Of a DNA stretch of 64,000 nt, positions 42,997 through 53,794 are shown piece after piece. The translations under genes and the position numbers were made by a program. Position 1 is the stretch's first letter. Every line of letters begins with the position of its first letter. The stretch comes from Azospirillum sp. B510. Lineage in GTDB: Bacteria; Pseudomonadota; Alphaproteobacteria; Azospirillales; Azospirillaceae. The notes under the pieces are model-generated. The model was not told the DNA's origin and made no database searches. It saw nothing but the letters and a program-made list of their open reading frames with translations. The stretch spans positions 1,039,501 through 1,103,500 of the forward strand of contig NC_013855.1 in assembly GCF_000010725.1 (NCBI RefSeq), read 5' to 3'.

Positions 42997-43112
42997 TCCG
43001 ATTTTTGTAAGGAAACGAGATGGATATAGGGAACAAGGGTTCCGTAATGCAGGCAAGACGTTGACTTCAGCCCCCGAGCCGACACTATTCCACCGCATCC
43101 AAACAGCCCCCC

Positions 43113-43592
43113 TCACCCCCGCCGTGCCGCCTCAATCGCCGCCACGTCGATCTTCGTCATCCCCATCATCGCCTGGAACGCCCGCTTCGCTTCCTCGCCG
43201 CCCGCCGCCAGCGCATCCGTCAGCACGCGCGGCGTGATCTGCCAGGAAATCCCCCAGCGGTCCTTGCACCAGCCGCAGGCGCTCTCCTGGCCGCCGTTGC
43301 CGGTGATGGCGGTCCAATAGCGGTCGGTCTCCTCCTGGTCGTCGGTGGCGATCTGGATCGAGACGGCCTCGCTGTGGCGGAAGGCCGGGCCGCCGTTCAG
43401 GCCGAGGCAGGGCAGGCCGGCGACGGTGAACTCCACCGTCAGCACGTCGCCCGCCTTGCCCGACGGATAATCGGCGGGGGCGCGGTGGACGGCGGTCACC
43501 GCGCTGTCGGGAAAGGTCGCGGCATAGAATCGCGCGGCGGCCTCGGCATCCTTGTCGTACCAGAGGCAGATCGTGGCTTTGGTGGCGGCCAT
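43113..43592 (-). CDS. VOC superfamily protein (PhnB/3-demethylubiquinone methyltransferase-like)
   Basis: A 159-residue protein of the glyoxalase-like fold, beginning ATICLWYDKDAEAAARFYAA. The phrases VEFTVAGLPCLGLNGGPAF and CGWCKDRWGISWQITPRVL are standard for this PhnB-like group. The catalytic role of these proteins is generally unknown, and no methyltransferase motif is present. The ATG at 43592 follows AAAGGA by 7 bases. It lies between the AT-rich island and a small membrane protein gene, with no clear operon partner. Confidence 0.85.
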   Translation of the reverse strand: MAATKATICLWYDKDAEAAARFYAATFPDSAVTAVHRAPADYPSGKAGDVLTVEFTVAGLPCLGLNGGPAFRHSEAVSIQIATDDQEETDRYWTAITGNGGQESACGWCKDRWGISWQITPRVLTDALAAGGEEAKRAFQAMMGMTKIDVAAIEAARRG

Positions 43593-43685
43593 GTCCCGTC
43601 CTTTCGCGCTGGACCCTTCACGCTGGGCCCTTCACCCTGGACCCGGCGGCGGAACCGGGTCCGCCCCCCAACCGCTCCATGCGGT

Positions 43686-44141
43686 TCAATAGGGTTTTAC
43701 CACCACGAGTGTCACGATGGCGATACCCCCGGCGATGATGGCCAAAGGGGAGAAGCGCAGCAGGCGGGAGACCGGCCGGGCGCCGGGACGGCCCTCCGCC
43801 TCGGCCAGCCGGCGCAGCCCGGCGGCGAGCTTGCCATGCAGCGCCGACAGCAGGACGACGATGGCCAGCTTCGCCACCAGCCACGGCTCCAGCCCCCAGC
43901 CGCCGACCACCACCAGGGTCAGGCCCAGCAGCCACGCCAGCCCCATCGCCGGCGTGGTGACGCGGCGGTCCCAGCGGGCGGCGGCGCGCAGCAGGCGGGC
44001 CGACCCCGATTCGGCGACGGTCGTTTCGACGGCGGTCGCCGGGGCCAGCGCGCTGATCAGGATGGCGGCGACGAACATGCCGGCCAGCCAAACCGTCACC
44101 GCCGTGACATGCAGCCCGATGATCCAGATGTAATCCACCAT
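43686..44141 (-). CDS. CopD/HemJ-like membrane protein
   Basis: A 151-residue protein with four membrane helices. The first helix, YIWIIGLHVTAVTVWLAGMF, carries a histidine, and RWDRRVTTPAMGLAWLLGLT the conserved arginine-rich turn; this is the CopD/HemJ-like four-helix plan. HemJ proteins are haem-binding protoporphyrinogen oxidases, whereas CopD-like ones are linked to copper handling. This protein lacks several of the usual HemJ histidines that I would expect, so the broader name is kept. AAGGAG lies just before the ATG. Confidence 0.7.
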   Translation of the reverse strand: MVDYIWIIGLHVTAVTVWLAGMFVAAILISALAPATAVETTVAESGSARLLRAAARWDRRVTTPAMGLAWLLGLTLVVVGGWGLEPWLVAKLAIVVLLSALHGKLAAGLRRLAEAEGRPGARPVSRLLRFSPLAIIAGGIAIVTLVVVKPY

Positions 44142-44495
44142 CGCTCCTTCGCCAACGCCGGGCCGGGTAACGCGGGGCCGGGCCTCCGCCCAGCCCCCAC
44201 CGGCGGCGACTATACCAGGATCGCGCCGGGGCCAAGGCGGGCGGAGGAGCCCATGGCATGGATTATGAAAATTATCCTACCGCGATCCCGGTTTCGCGCT
44301 CACATAGGGGGATGCGAACCGCCACCCCCGGAGCCGTCCGATGCCCCTCCCCGCATGCCCACCCTCTTCCGCCGATCCCCCATCCGCCGGGCATGGACGG
44401 ATGGAACGGTGAACACACCCCGGAAAAGCGTTTCACGGTGTTTCAAATGTTCCAGTCGCCCCCACCCCATCGGCAAGACCGGCGGGGGCGGCGGC
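44142..44495. other. Gene-free stretch between iaaA and the CopD-like gene
   Basis: No convincing gene on either strand. It must contain the promoter of the CopD-like gene and the end of the iaaA transcript. Near 44460-44495 complementary GCCCCC and GGGGGC runs could form a weak hairpin after iaaA. Nothing else stands out. Confidence 0.4.
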
Positions 44496-45455
44496 TCAGC
44501 CGATGCGGAACTCCTCGCGGTGGATCGCGGTCATCGCCAGCCCCTCCGCTCCGATGGCGCCGCGATACATGCCGGAACAGTTGAAGGGCAGCGCCACCCG
44601 GCCGTCGCGGTCGATGGCGATCAGCCCGCCCGATCCGCCGATCACGCTCAGCTCGTCCACCAGATCGGCGGCGGCGCGTTCCAGGCTCTGCCCGGCCCAG
44701 CGCATGCGGGCGTCGATCTCGTGGGCGGCGCAACGGCGGATGTAATGCTCGCCATGGCCGGTGGCGGAGACCGCGCAGGTCAGATTGTCGGCGAAGGTGC
44801 CGGCGCCGATCACCGGGCTGTCGCCGACCCGCCCCCTGGCCTTGGCCGTCATGCCGCCGGTCGAGGTGGCGGCGGCGAGGTTGCCGTCACGGTCGCGGGC
44901 GACGGCGCCGACGGTGCCGTGACGGCGCTGCTCGTCCCCGTCGTCGGCGGCGCCGGAGCGGCGGCGCTCCAGCTCGGCCTGAAGGGCATCCCAGCGCGGC
45001 TGGGTGAAGAAATAGGCGGGCTCCTCCATCGCCAGCCCCTGGCGGCGGCAGAGGTCGAGCGCGCCCTCGCCGACCAGCAGCACATGCTCGGTCCGCTCCA
45101 TCACCGCGCGGGCGGCCAGGATCGGGTTGCGCGGGCCGAACAGCCCGGCCACCGCGCCGGCGGACCGGTCGCGGCCGTCCATGATGGCGGCGTCCATCTC
45201 CTGCGTGCCCTCGGCGGTGAAGACGGCGCCGCGGCCGGCGTTGAACAGCGGCTCGTCCTCCAGCGCCATCACCGCGGCGGTCACGGCGTCGAGCGCGCCG
45301 CCGCCATCGGCCAGCACCGCATGCCCGGCGGCGAGCGCCCGGCGCAGGCCGGCATGATAGCCCTCGGTCAGCGCCGGGGTCAGGGCGCCGCGCTTGATGG
45401 TGCCGGCGCCGCCATGGACGGCCAGCGCGAAGGGCTGCGGGTGGGAGAAGCTCAT
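44496..45455 (-). CDS. iaaA: Isoaspartyl peptidase/L-asparaginase (IaaA)
   Basis: A 319-residue N-terminal nucleophile hydrolase precursor. FALAVHGGAGTI is the standard opening, FNAGRGAVFTAEGTQEMDAA the oxyanion region, and RHGTVGAVARDRDGNLAAAT the cleavage site, where Thr becomes the nucleophile after self-processing. GRVGDSPVIGAGTFAD and SATGHGEHYIR follow as in the family. It removes beta-aspartyl linkages from peptides. A GTG at 45461 could add two residues. Lying last in a gsi-type operon parallels the iaaA-gsiABCD order of E. coli. Confidence 0.9.
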   Translation of the reverse strand: MSFSHPQPFALAVHGGAGTIKRGALTPALTEGYHAGLRRALAAGHAVLADGGGALDAVTAAVMALEDEPLFNAGRGAVFTAEGTQEMDAAIMDGRDRSAGAVAGLFGPRNPILAARAVMERTEHVLLVGEGALDLCRRQGLAMEEPAYFFTQPRWDALQAELERRRSGAADDGDEQRRHGTVGAVARDRDGNLAAATSTGGMTAKARGRVGDSPVIGAGTFADNLTCAVSATGHGEHYIRRCAAHEIDARMRWAGQSLERAAADLVDELSVIGGSGGLIAIDRDGRVALPFNCSGMYRGAIGAEGLAMTAIHREEFRIG

Positions 45456-45466
45456 GGTCACGGGTC

Positions 45467-46300
45467 TCAGCGCAGGGTGGCCGACATGGCCGACAGGGTG
45501 TTGATCCAGCCCAGAACGGCGGCCATGCTGTCGGCGGGCAGACTGATTGTCACGGGACCGGATCGTTCCGCAACCGGAATCAACGCGCCGAGATCGGCCA
45601 GCGCCGGGCTGTTCATCTCGATCTCCAGCCGGTATGGCGCCCCCTGCCCACGCGGTGGGACGCGGAAGGGCGGGATGTCCGCCGCCCGGCGGACGGCGCG
45701 GGTGGCGGCCTCGCGGATGCGGTCGCGGGCGACGGACGGCGCCACCGCGCGGGCGGCGCGCTGGCCGAGCGCCCGCTTGACCACCACCCGCTCGGCCTGC
45801 GGGAACAGCGGTCCCATTTCGGTAGCGAAATGATCGTCGCCGCTCAGCAGGATCACCGGCACGCCGATCTCGCCGGCATAGGCGCCGTAATTGCCGGCCT
45901 CCCCCAGCTCCAGCCCGTTCACCCGGACCCGGCCGAAGGCGAAGCTGTTGGTCGTGTGGGCGAGGATGCCGTACTGGCGCGCCGAGCTATGGAAGCCGAC
46001 GCACATCACCCCCGCCGTGTCCGGCTCCAGCCCGGCGAACATGCCGATCGGCTTGGGGCGGCCCAGGATCAGCTCGGCCGCCGGGTGCAGCTCGTCCGGC
46101 AGCAGATTGACCATCGGGCCGTGGCTGTCGTTGACCAGGATCTCGCTGGCCCCGCCGGCCAGCGCGCCCTCGATGGCGGCATTGACCTCGGCGGTCATCA
46201 GGCGGCGGGCACGCTCATACTCGGCATTGCCCGGCGTCACCTGCTGTTGGGAAACCACGCCGGCCACCCCTTCGATGTCGGCGGAGATGTAGATCTTCAC
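45467..46300 (-). CDS. M55 family D-aminopeptidase (DppA type)
   Basis: A 277-residue zinc peptidase. MKIYISADIEGVAGVVS contains the Asp and Glu metal ligands (DxE), NDSHGPMVNL the histidine, and MCVGFHSSARQYGILAHT further ligands, as in Bacillus DppA. DppA releases D-alanine from D-Ala-D-Ala and similar peptides. Its ATG overlaps the stop of the DmpA-like gene (ATGA) and iaaA follows after 11 bases. With the operon's peptide importer, it points to uptake and breakdown of peptides with D residues, for example from peptidoglycan. Confidence 0.9.
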   Translation of the reverse strand: MKIYISADIEGVAGVVSQQQVTPGNAEYERARRLMTAEVNAAIEGALAGGASEILVNDSHGPMVNLLPDELHPAAELILGRPKPIGMFAGLEPDTAGVMCVGFHSSARQYGILAHTTNSFAFGRVRVNGLELGEAGNYGAYAGEIGVPVILLSGDDHFATEMGPLFPQAERVVVKRALGQRAARAVAPSVARDRIREAATRAVRRAADIPPFRVPPRGQGAPYRLEIEMNSPALADLGALIPVAERSGPVTISLPADSMAAVLGWINTLSAMSATLR

Positions 46301-47391
46301 TCTGTGCTCCCGGAGATCAGCAAGTCGGACAGGCAGGGCCGGCTGGACCCATCGCGCCCGGCCACCGGCGTGGCGGCGGCCAGCGCGTCGAGGACGGCCT
46401 CCTGGGTGGCGTCGGCCATCGCCTCGAACAGGGCGTCGATGCGGCGCTCGTTCAGCATGCGCAGGGCCAGGATGTCGGCCCGCTCGTCATGGTCGATGCG
46501 GTTGGCGGTGGTGAAGCCCAGCGCGATGTCGCCGCTGCCATGGCCCCAGAAGGAGCCCACCCGCGCCAGCCCGACCCCGGCGCGGCGGATCACCCGGCGC
46601 AGCTGGCGATGGTCGAGCGGCGCATCGGTGGCGGCGATGACGATGACGGAGCCCTTCTCGGGCGACTCATCCTTGTCCGGGACGGCGACGCGGCGGCCAT
46701 CTGGCAGGCGCAGCTCCCCCGGACGGCCGAAATTCGCCAGCACCAGCACCCCCAGGTGATGGCGCTTGCCGTCGAGCTTGAGGCGACGCGAGGAGGTGCC
46801 GATGCCGCCCTTGAAGCCGAAGCAGGACATGCCGCGCCCGGCGCCGACCGACCCGACCGCGACCTCCGCCCCGTCCGCTTGGTCGAGGGCGGCGGCCAGC
46901 GCGGCGGCGGCATGCGCCTCGGTCACCGCCAGCGCCTGGATGTCGTTCAGCGGGCCGTCGTTGCACTCCATCACCACAGGGTTGACCGTGGCGGTCTTGC
47001 GGCCGATGTCGGGGTTGGCGGCGATGGCGTGGCGGACCAGCGCCGTCGCCGCGGTGCCGACCGACAGGGTGTTGGTCAGCAGGATCGGGGTCTCCAGCGT
47101 CCCCAGCTCCTCCACCTGCATCAGCCCGACGCTCTTGCCGAAGCCGTTCAGCACCTCGGCGGCGGCGATCGGCTTGTCGCGGTAGAGGTTGCCGGCATGG
47201 GGCAGGATGGCGGTGACGCCGGTCTGGAGGACGCCCTCCGCCAAGGTGTGGTGGCCGACGCGCACGCCCGGCACATCGGTGATGGCGTTGCGCGGTCCCG
47301 GCTTCAGCCGGCCGCAGGCGAGCCCGAGGGCCCGCGCGCGCCGTATGGCGTCAACGGAGCCCCGCTCAACGGAGTTTCGGGTCGAGGGCAT
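46297..47391 (-). CDS. P1/S58 family aminopeptidase (DmpA-like)
   Basis: A 364-residue N-terminal nucleophile peptidase. The opening LKPGPRNAITDVPGVRVGHH and VGSVGAGRGMSCFGFKGGIG with the following TSSR are typical; the serine in GTSS is the expected nucleophile after self-cleavage. DmpA enzymes act on L-amino-acid amides and D-alanine esters or amides, and relatives cleave beta-peptides. The ATG at 47391 lies inside the end of the permease gene, a 26-base overlap, so it is tightly coupled. Exact specificity cannot be told. Confidence 0.88.
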   Translation of the reverse strand: MPSTRNSVERGSVDAIRRARALGLACGRLKPGPRNAITDVPGVRVGHHTLAEGVLQTGVTAILPHAGNLYRDKPIAAAEVLNGFGKSVGLMQVEELGTLETPILLTNTLSVGTAATALVRHAIAANPDIGRKTATVNPVVMECNDGPLNDIQALAVTEAHAAAALAAALDQADGAEVAVGSVGAGRGMSCFGFKGGIGTSSRRLKLDGKRHHLGVLVLANFGRPGELRLPDGRRVAVPDKDESPEKGSVIVIAATDAPLDHRQLRRVIRRAGVGLARVGSFWGHGSGDIALGFTTANRIDHDERADILALRMLNERRIDALFEAMADATQEAVLDALAAATPVAGRDGSSRPCLSDLLISGSTE

Positions 47392-48247
47392 CGCGCAATC
47401 CGTCGCCGAGCAGGTTGAAGGCCAGCACCGTCAGGAAGATGGCGAGGCCGGGATAGAAGGTGACATGGCTGGCGACACCGATGTAGCTGCGTCCGTCGGC
47501 CAGCATCGCCCCCCATTCCGGGCTGGGCGGCTGGGCGCCGAGGCCGATGAAGCTGAGGCTGGCCGCCGTCAGGATCGAGGTGCCGATGCGCATGGAGACA
47601 TAGACGATCACGCTGGGCAGCGTGCCCGGCAGGATGTGGCGGACCATCAGCAGCCGGTCGCGCACGCCGATGGCGCGGGCGGCGTCGACATAGACCGCGC
47701 GCTTCAGCGACAGGGTGCTGCCACGCACCAGACGGGCGAAGACCGGCACGCTGAAGATCGCCACCGCATAGATGACGTTCTCGATGCCCGGCCCGAGGAT
47801 GGCGACGATGCCGATCGCCAGCAGGATGCCGGGAAAGGCCAGCAGCACGTCGCACACGCGCATGATCAGGCTGTCGATCCAGCCGCCGCGGAAGCCGGCG
47901 ACCAGCCCCAGCGCCACGCCGGCCACCCCGCCGAGCAGCACCGACAGCAGACCGACCGACAGGGAGATGCGGGCCCCCCACAGGATGCGGCTCAGGATGT
48001 CGCGGCCATAGGCGTCGGTGCCGGCCCAATGGTCGGCCGACGGGCCTTCCAGGATGCGGTCGTAATCGAAGGCCGCCGGATCGAAGGGGGCGATCCAGGG
48101 CGCCGCCGCCGCCGCCAGCGCCAGGGCCAGCAGACAGAATCCCGCGGCCATGGCGGTGCGGTTGCGCCGGAACTTCCGCCAGAACTCGCGCAGCGGCGAA
48201 CGGACGGCTTCGTGGCTCACAGCCACGGTTGCATCGGTCGTGGTCAT
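47366..48247 (-). CDS. gsiD: Peptide/glutathione-type ABC permease 2 (GsiD type)
   Basis: A 293-residue permease with six helices. The N-terminal [20 protein letters not shown] and [30 protein letters not shown] are standard for DppC/GsiD proteins; the EAA loop is [20 protein letters not shown]. Its ATG overlaps the gsiC stop (ATGA). In contrast to the DppC-like gene of the first peptide operon, this one is intact. It pairs with GsiC. Confidence 0.9.
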   Translation of the reverse strand: MTTTDATVAVSHEAVRSPLREFWRKFRRNRTAMAAGFCLLALALAAAAAPWIAPFDPAAFDYDRILEGPSADHWAGTDAYGRDILSRILWGARISLSVGLLSVLLGGVAGVALGLVAGFRGGWIDSLIMRVCDVLLAFPGILLAIGIVAILGPGIENVIYAVAIFSVPVFARLVRGSTLSLKRAVYVDAARAIGVRDRLLMVRHILPGTLPSVIVYVSMRIGTSILTAASLSFIGLGAQPPSPEWGAMLADGRSYIGVASHVTFYPGLAIFLTVLAFNLLGDGLRDALDPKLR

Positions 48248-49164
48248 GAGTAGCGGATCTCGGGGTTGGCGAGGGCGTACAGCACATCGACCAGCAGGTT
48301 GATGACGATGAACTCCAGCGAGAACAGCAGGATCTCGGCCTGGATGACGGTGTAGTCGCGGTAATTGACGCTATCCACCAGCAGCCGGCCCAGCCCCGGC
48401 CAGGAGAACACCGTCTCCACCACGATCGACCCGCCGAGCAGGAAACCGAATTGCAGGCCGACCATGGTGATGATCGGGATCAGCGCGTTGCGCAGCGTGT
48501 GCTTCCACACCACCAGCCGGGCGGGGACGCCCTTGGCCCGCGCGGTGCGGACGTAATCCTCGCGCGCGATCTCGATGAAGGCGGAGCGGGTGAAGCGCGC
48601 CATCACCGCGGCGACGCCGAGGCCGAGCGTCAGCGACGGCATGACGTAATGCTGCCAGGTGCCATAGCCGCTGGTCGGCAGCCAGCCGAGCTTGACCGAG
48701 AACAGGTCGATCATCAGCAGGCCGAGCCAGAAGGAGGGAAAGGCGATGCCCGACACCGCCACCACCATGCCGACATGGTCCTGCCAGCGCCCGCGCTTGG
48801 TGGCCGACGCGACACCGATCAGCAAGCCGGCCAGCGTCGCCCAGACCATGGCGACGATGGTGAGGTAGAGGGTGGGGAGGAAGCGTTCGCCGATCTCCTG
48901 CGACACCGGCCGCTTGGACTTCATCGACCGCCCGAACTCGCCCTGCACCGCGTTGCCGAGGAAGCGGCCATACTGCACCCACAGCGGCTGGTCGAGGCCG
49001 AGATCCTGGCGCACCAGCTCGACGTCGCGCTGGGTGGCGTCCGGCCCGGCGACCAGCCGCGCCGGATCGCCCGGCAGCAGATGGACGAAGCCGAAGACGA
49101 AGACGGAGATCACCAGCAGAACCGGCAGGATGCCGGCGAGACGGCCGACGAGATATTTCAGCAT
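48244..49164 (-). CDS. gsiC: Peptide/glutathione-type ABC permease 1 (GsiC type)
   Basis: A 306-residue permease starting [20 protein letters not shown] at 49164; further upstream in frame lies only repeat-derived sequence. [16 protein letters not shown] and [20 protein letters not shown] are family features, and the EAA loop is [20 protein letters not shown]. The gene follows a 216-base stem-loop repeat that separates it from the binding protein gene. It overlaps gsiD by four bases. Confidence 0.9.
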   Translation of the reverse strand: MLKYLVGRLAGILPVLLVISVFVFGFVHLLPGDPARLVAGPDATQRDVELVRQDLGLDQPLWVQYGRFLGNAVQGEFGRSMKSKRPVSQEIGERFLPTLYLTIVAMVWATLAGLLIGVASATKRGRWQDHVGMVVAVSGIAFPSFWLGLLMIDLFSVKLGWLPTSGYGTWQHYVMPSLTLGLGVAAVMARFTRSAFIEIAREDYVRTARAKGVPARLVVWKHTLRNALIPIITMVGLQFGFLLGGSIVVETVFSWPGLGRLLVDSVNYRDYTVIQAEILLFSLEFIVINLLVDVLYALANPEIRYS

Positions 49165-49207
49165 GGTGCGGAGGTCCTGGTGGAGGTCCTGGGGGGCAAA
49201 TAAGAAG

Positions 49208-49423
49208 TCCCCTCTCCCGCCTCTCGCACAAACTCCGTTTGTGCTGACGGCGTCAGGCGGATCGAAGATCCGCTGAGAGCCCCGGGAGAGAGAAGGGGCC
49301 CATGCGCAGCATGGGAAGGGTGAGGGGTGATCCAAGGAACCATGCGGTTCTGGATTTTTGCCCTACCCCTCACCCTCCCCGCCTTCGGCGGGTCCCCTCC
49401 CTCTCCCGGGACGGGAGAGGGCG
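49208..49423. repeat. GC-rich dispersed stem-loop repeat, copy 3 (binding protein/permease junction)
   Basis: The element ends in CCCTCTCCC (49399-49407) paired with GGGAGAGGG (49413-49421). Its part from 49297 on, GGGGCCCATGCGCAGCATGG and beyond, matches copy 1 (about 1900-2022) closely, including CACCCCTCACCCTCCCC-like and GGGTCCCCTCCCTCTCCCG blocks. It starts 8 bases after the gsiB stop and fills the gsiB-gsiC gap. It lies opposite to copy 1 with respect to transcription. Confidence 0.85.
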
Positions 49424-49431
49424 TCTAGCAG

Positions 49432-50964
49432 TTACTGCAAATCGGCCTCTTCCATCTGCAACCCGCCGTCGGCGACGTAATAGAAGCCGGTCAGCTTCTT
49501 CGACTTGCCGGCCAGCAGATTCTCGACGCCGAGGAAGAGCCAGGGCGCGTCCTTCCAGATCTGCTCCTGGGCGACGCGGTAGGCCTCGGCGCGCTTGGCG
49601 GTGTCGGCGGTGGCGATGCCGGTCTCGATGGCGGCGTCGACCGTGTCGTTCTTGTAGTAGGCGACGTTGAAGAACTTCGGCGGAAAGCCCTTGCCCCACA
49701 ACAGCGGGCGCAGGCCCCAGTCGGCGTCGCCGGTCGAGGCCGACCAGCCGCCATACTGCATCTGCACCGTCGCATCCTCCGGCTTCTCGACGCCCCAGAC
49801 GCGGGCGGTCTCGACGCCGGATTCCAGCGGGGTGACGGTCAGCTTGACGCCGACCTGGGCCAGCTGCTGCTGGACGAACTGCATGCCGCGGATGAAGTTG
49901 GTGCTGTTGCGGCCGAACATCTCGGCCTCGAAGCCGTTCGGATAGCCCGCCTCGGCCAGCAGCGCCTTCGCCTTGGCGAGGTCATAGCCGTATTGGTTCG
50001 GCTGGGCGACATGGAAGCCCAGCTTGGACGGGATCGCCGAATCGAGCGGGCCGGCATAGCCGCGATAGACCACCTTGGCGTAGGCGTTCTTGTCGATGGC
50101 GTAGTTCAGCGCCTGACGGACGCGCGGGTCGCTGAACGGCTTCTTCATGGTGTTCATCGCCACATAGCGGGCGATGATCGACGGCGCGTCGATCAGTTCC
50201 AACGCCGGATTGGCCTCGACCATCTTCACCATCTCCGGCGGCAGCGGATAGATGAACTGCGCCTCGTTGGTCTGGAGCATGGCGATGCGGCTGCCGTTCT
50301 CCGGCACGCTCTTCAGCGTGACGTGGTCGATCTTCGGCAGGCCCTGCTTCCAGTATTTGTCGTTCTTCTCGACCTTCAGCGTGTCCGCTTCCCAGCTCAC
50401 GAACTTGTAGGGGCCGGTGCCGACGGGGTGGCGGCCGATCTCCTTGCCGAAGGTCTCCAGCGCCTTCGGGCTGTGGATCATGGCGCCGGGGTGGGCGAGG
50501 TTGTTGTTCAGCGCGCCGAAGGGCTGCGACAGCTTCAGGGTGATGGTGGTGTCGTCGACCACCACCGTCTCGGCCAGCATCGCCAGCAGGCTCTGGCGCT
50601 TCAGCCGGTTGGCCGGGTTGGCGAGGCGGTCGAAATTGATCTTCACCGCCTGGGCGTTGAAGGGCGTGCCGTCATGGAAGGTGACGTTCTTGCGCAGGCG
50701 GTAGGTGTATTCGGTGGCGGTGTCGTTGACGGTGAAGCTCTCGGCCAGCAGCGGGACCAGCTTCATGTCCTTGTCGAAGCCGAACAGGCCCTGGAGCATG
50801 GTGCGGCTGGCCGATTGCGACAGGGTGTCGTTGATGTCGGCCGGGTCCAGCGTGGTGATGTTGTCGGGGATGCCGACGACCAGATCCTTCGCGGCGAAGG
50901 CCGGACCGGCGAGCGCGGTGCCGGCGAGCAGGCCGGCGAGCAGGGGAAGGGCGAAGCGCGTCAC
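49432..50964 (-). CDS. gsiB: Peptide/glutathione-type ABC binding protein (GsiB type)
   Basis: A 510-residue periplasmic protein with a signal peptide ending AFA near residue 24. VVGIPDNITTLDPADINDTL and LRKNVTFHDGTPFNAQAVKI are typical of family 5 binding proteins, and QSASRTMLQGLFGFDKDM is close to GsiB. It starts with GTG at 50964, behind AAGGGAGA at 7 bases. Natural ligands are probably peptides such as gamma- or beta-linked ones; the neighbouring peptidases suggest isoaspartyl or D-residue peptides rather than glutathione alone. Confidence 0.88.
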   Translation of the reverse strand: MTRFALPLLAGLLAGTALAGPAFAAKDLVVGIPDNITTLDPADINDTLSQSASRTMLQGLFGFDKDMKLVPLLAESFTVNDTATEYTYRLRKNVTFHDGTPFNAQAVKINFDRLANPANRLKRQSLLAMLAETVVVDDTTITLKLSQPFGALNNNLAHPGAMIHSPKALETFGKEIGRHPVGTGPYKFVSWEADTLKVEKNDKYWKQGLPKIDHVTLKSVPENGSRIAMLQTNEAQFIYPLPPEMVKMVEANPALELIDAPSIIARYVAMNTMKKPFSDPRVRQALNYAIDKNAYAKVVYRGYAGPLDSAIPSKLGFHVAQPNQYGYDLAKAKALLAEAGYPNGFEAEMFGRNSTNFIRGMQFVQQQLAQVGVKLTVTPLESGVETARVWGVEKPEDATVQMQYGGWSASTGDADWGLRPLLWGKGFPPKFFNVAYYKNDTVDAAIETGIATADTAKRAEAYRVAQEQIWKDAPWLFLGVENLLAGKSKKLTGFYYVADGGLQMEEADLQ

Positions 50965-50986
50965 GTGATGTCTCCCTTTTTTTGAT

Positions 50987-52893
<1,907 letters not shown>

Positions 52894-52897
<4 letters not shown>

Positions 52898-53739
52898 CGC
52901 CCAAGCCTCTCGGCGAACAGGGCGAACAGGCGGCGCCACAGCATGCCGGGCGCACCGCTGCCGACCGGCTTGCCGTTCAGGCTGGTGACCGGGGTGATCT
53001 CCTTGGTGGTGCTGGCGATCCAGATTTCGTCGGCCGCATCGAGTTCCGCCGCCGGGATGTCGCGCTCCTCCAACCGCAGCCCGGCCTCGGCGGCCAGCCG
53101 CAGGACGACGGTGCGGGTGATGCCCTCCAGGATGCGATTGTCGTTGAGGGGGGTGGCGATGACGCCGTCCTTCACCACGAAGATGTTGGTGGCGGCGCCC
53201 TCGGTCACCAGACCGTCACGCAGTTGCAGCGCATCGACGACGCCGGCATCGGTCGCCGCCTGCTGCGCCAGCACGCTGCCGAGCAGGGCCACCGTCTTCA
53301 GGTCGCAGCGGCCCCAGCGGATGTCGGGAATGGTGATGGCGGCGACGCCCTGGTCGCGCCACGCCGCGGGCGGGCGCTTCAGCGGGCTGGCCATGCCGAA
53401 CACCGACGGGGTGACGCCGGCGGGGAAGGCGTGGCCGCGGCTGGATGCGGCACCACGGGTGACCTGGAGATAGACGGTCAGGTCGCCGTCGATGCCGGAG
53501 TCGGCGGCCAGCCGCTCCATGATGCCCATCCAGTCGCCGGCCGACAGGGTGCAGCCGATGCGCAGTTCGGACAGCCCGCGCCGAAGGCGGGCGATGTGGG
53601 CCTCCGGCTCGAACAGGCGGCCATTGTAGGCGGCGGTCACCTCATAGAGGCCGTCGGCGAACAGGAAACCGCGGTCCAGCGGCGACACATGGACCTCGTC
53701 CAGCGGCAGGTAACGCCCGTTCCAATAGGAGATCGTCAT
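52894..53739 (-). CDS. D-amino-acid aminotransferase (fold type IV)
   Basis: A 281-residue PLP enzyme beginning [20 protein letters not shown], with [20 protein letters not shown] as in D-alanine aminotransferase. The PLP lysine is in [20 protein letters not shown], and [18 protein letters not shown] is the cofactor-phosphate segment. The enzyme moves amino groups between D-amino acids and 2-oxo acids. As second gene of the operon, it should deaminate the D residues released by the peptidases encoded downstream. Branched-chain or aminodeoxychorismate relatives are less likely given the start motif. Confidence 0.87.
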
Positions 53740-53794
53740 CGCTTTCCAACTTCTTCGGCGCGTGGATGGAAGGAACCCGGACCAGTCCGCCGGG

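Larger units (their letters stand above)
41095..43050. other. AT-rich horizontally acquired island with a single reverse transcriptase gene
   Basis: Base composition changes abruptly near 41095 and recovers near 43050. For example, 42301-42360 has 25 G/C of 60 while 40921-40980 has 47. The interval holds one long gene on the minus strand and no integrase, tRNA, IS end or clear direct repeat at the edges. Such one-gene cassettes between housekeeping operons are typical of defence genes. Confidence 0.8.

Noticed and set aside
41061..43112. Integrative element with attachment sites around the reverse transcriptase
   Set aside because: I compared the edges by eye and found no convincing direct repeat, tRNA fragment or integrase gene. 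Short CCTATA-like matches at both edges are too weak.
43374..45833. An 819-codon plus-strand open frame across VOC, CopD-like and iaaA genes
   Set aside because: It is antisense to three recognisable genes and their gaps, with biased composition and no domain.
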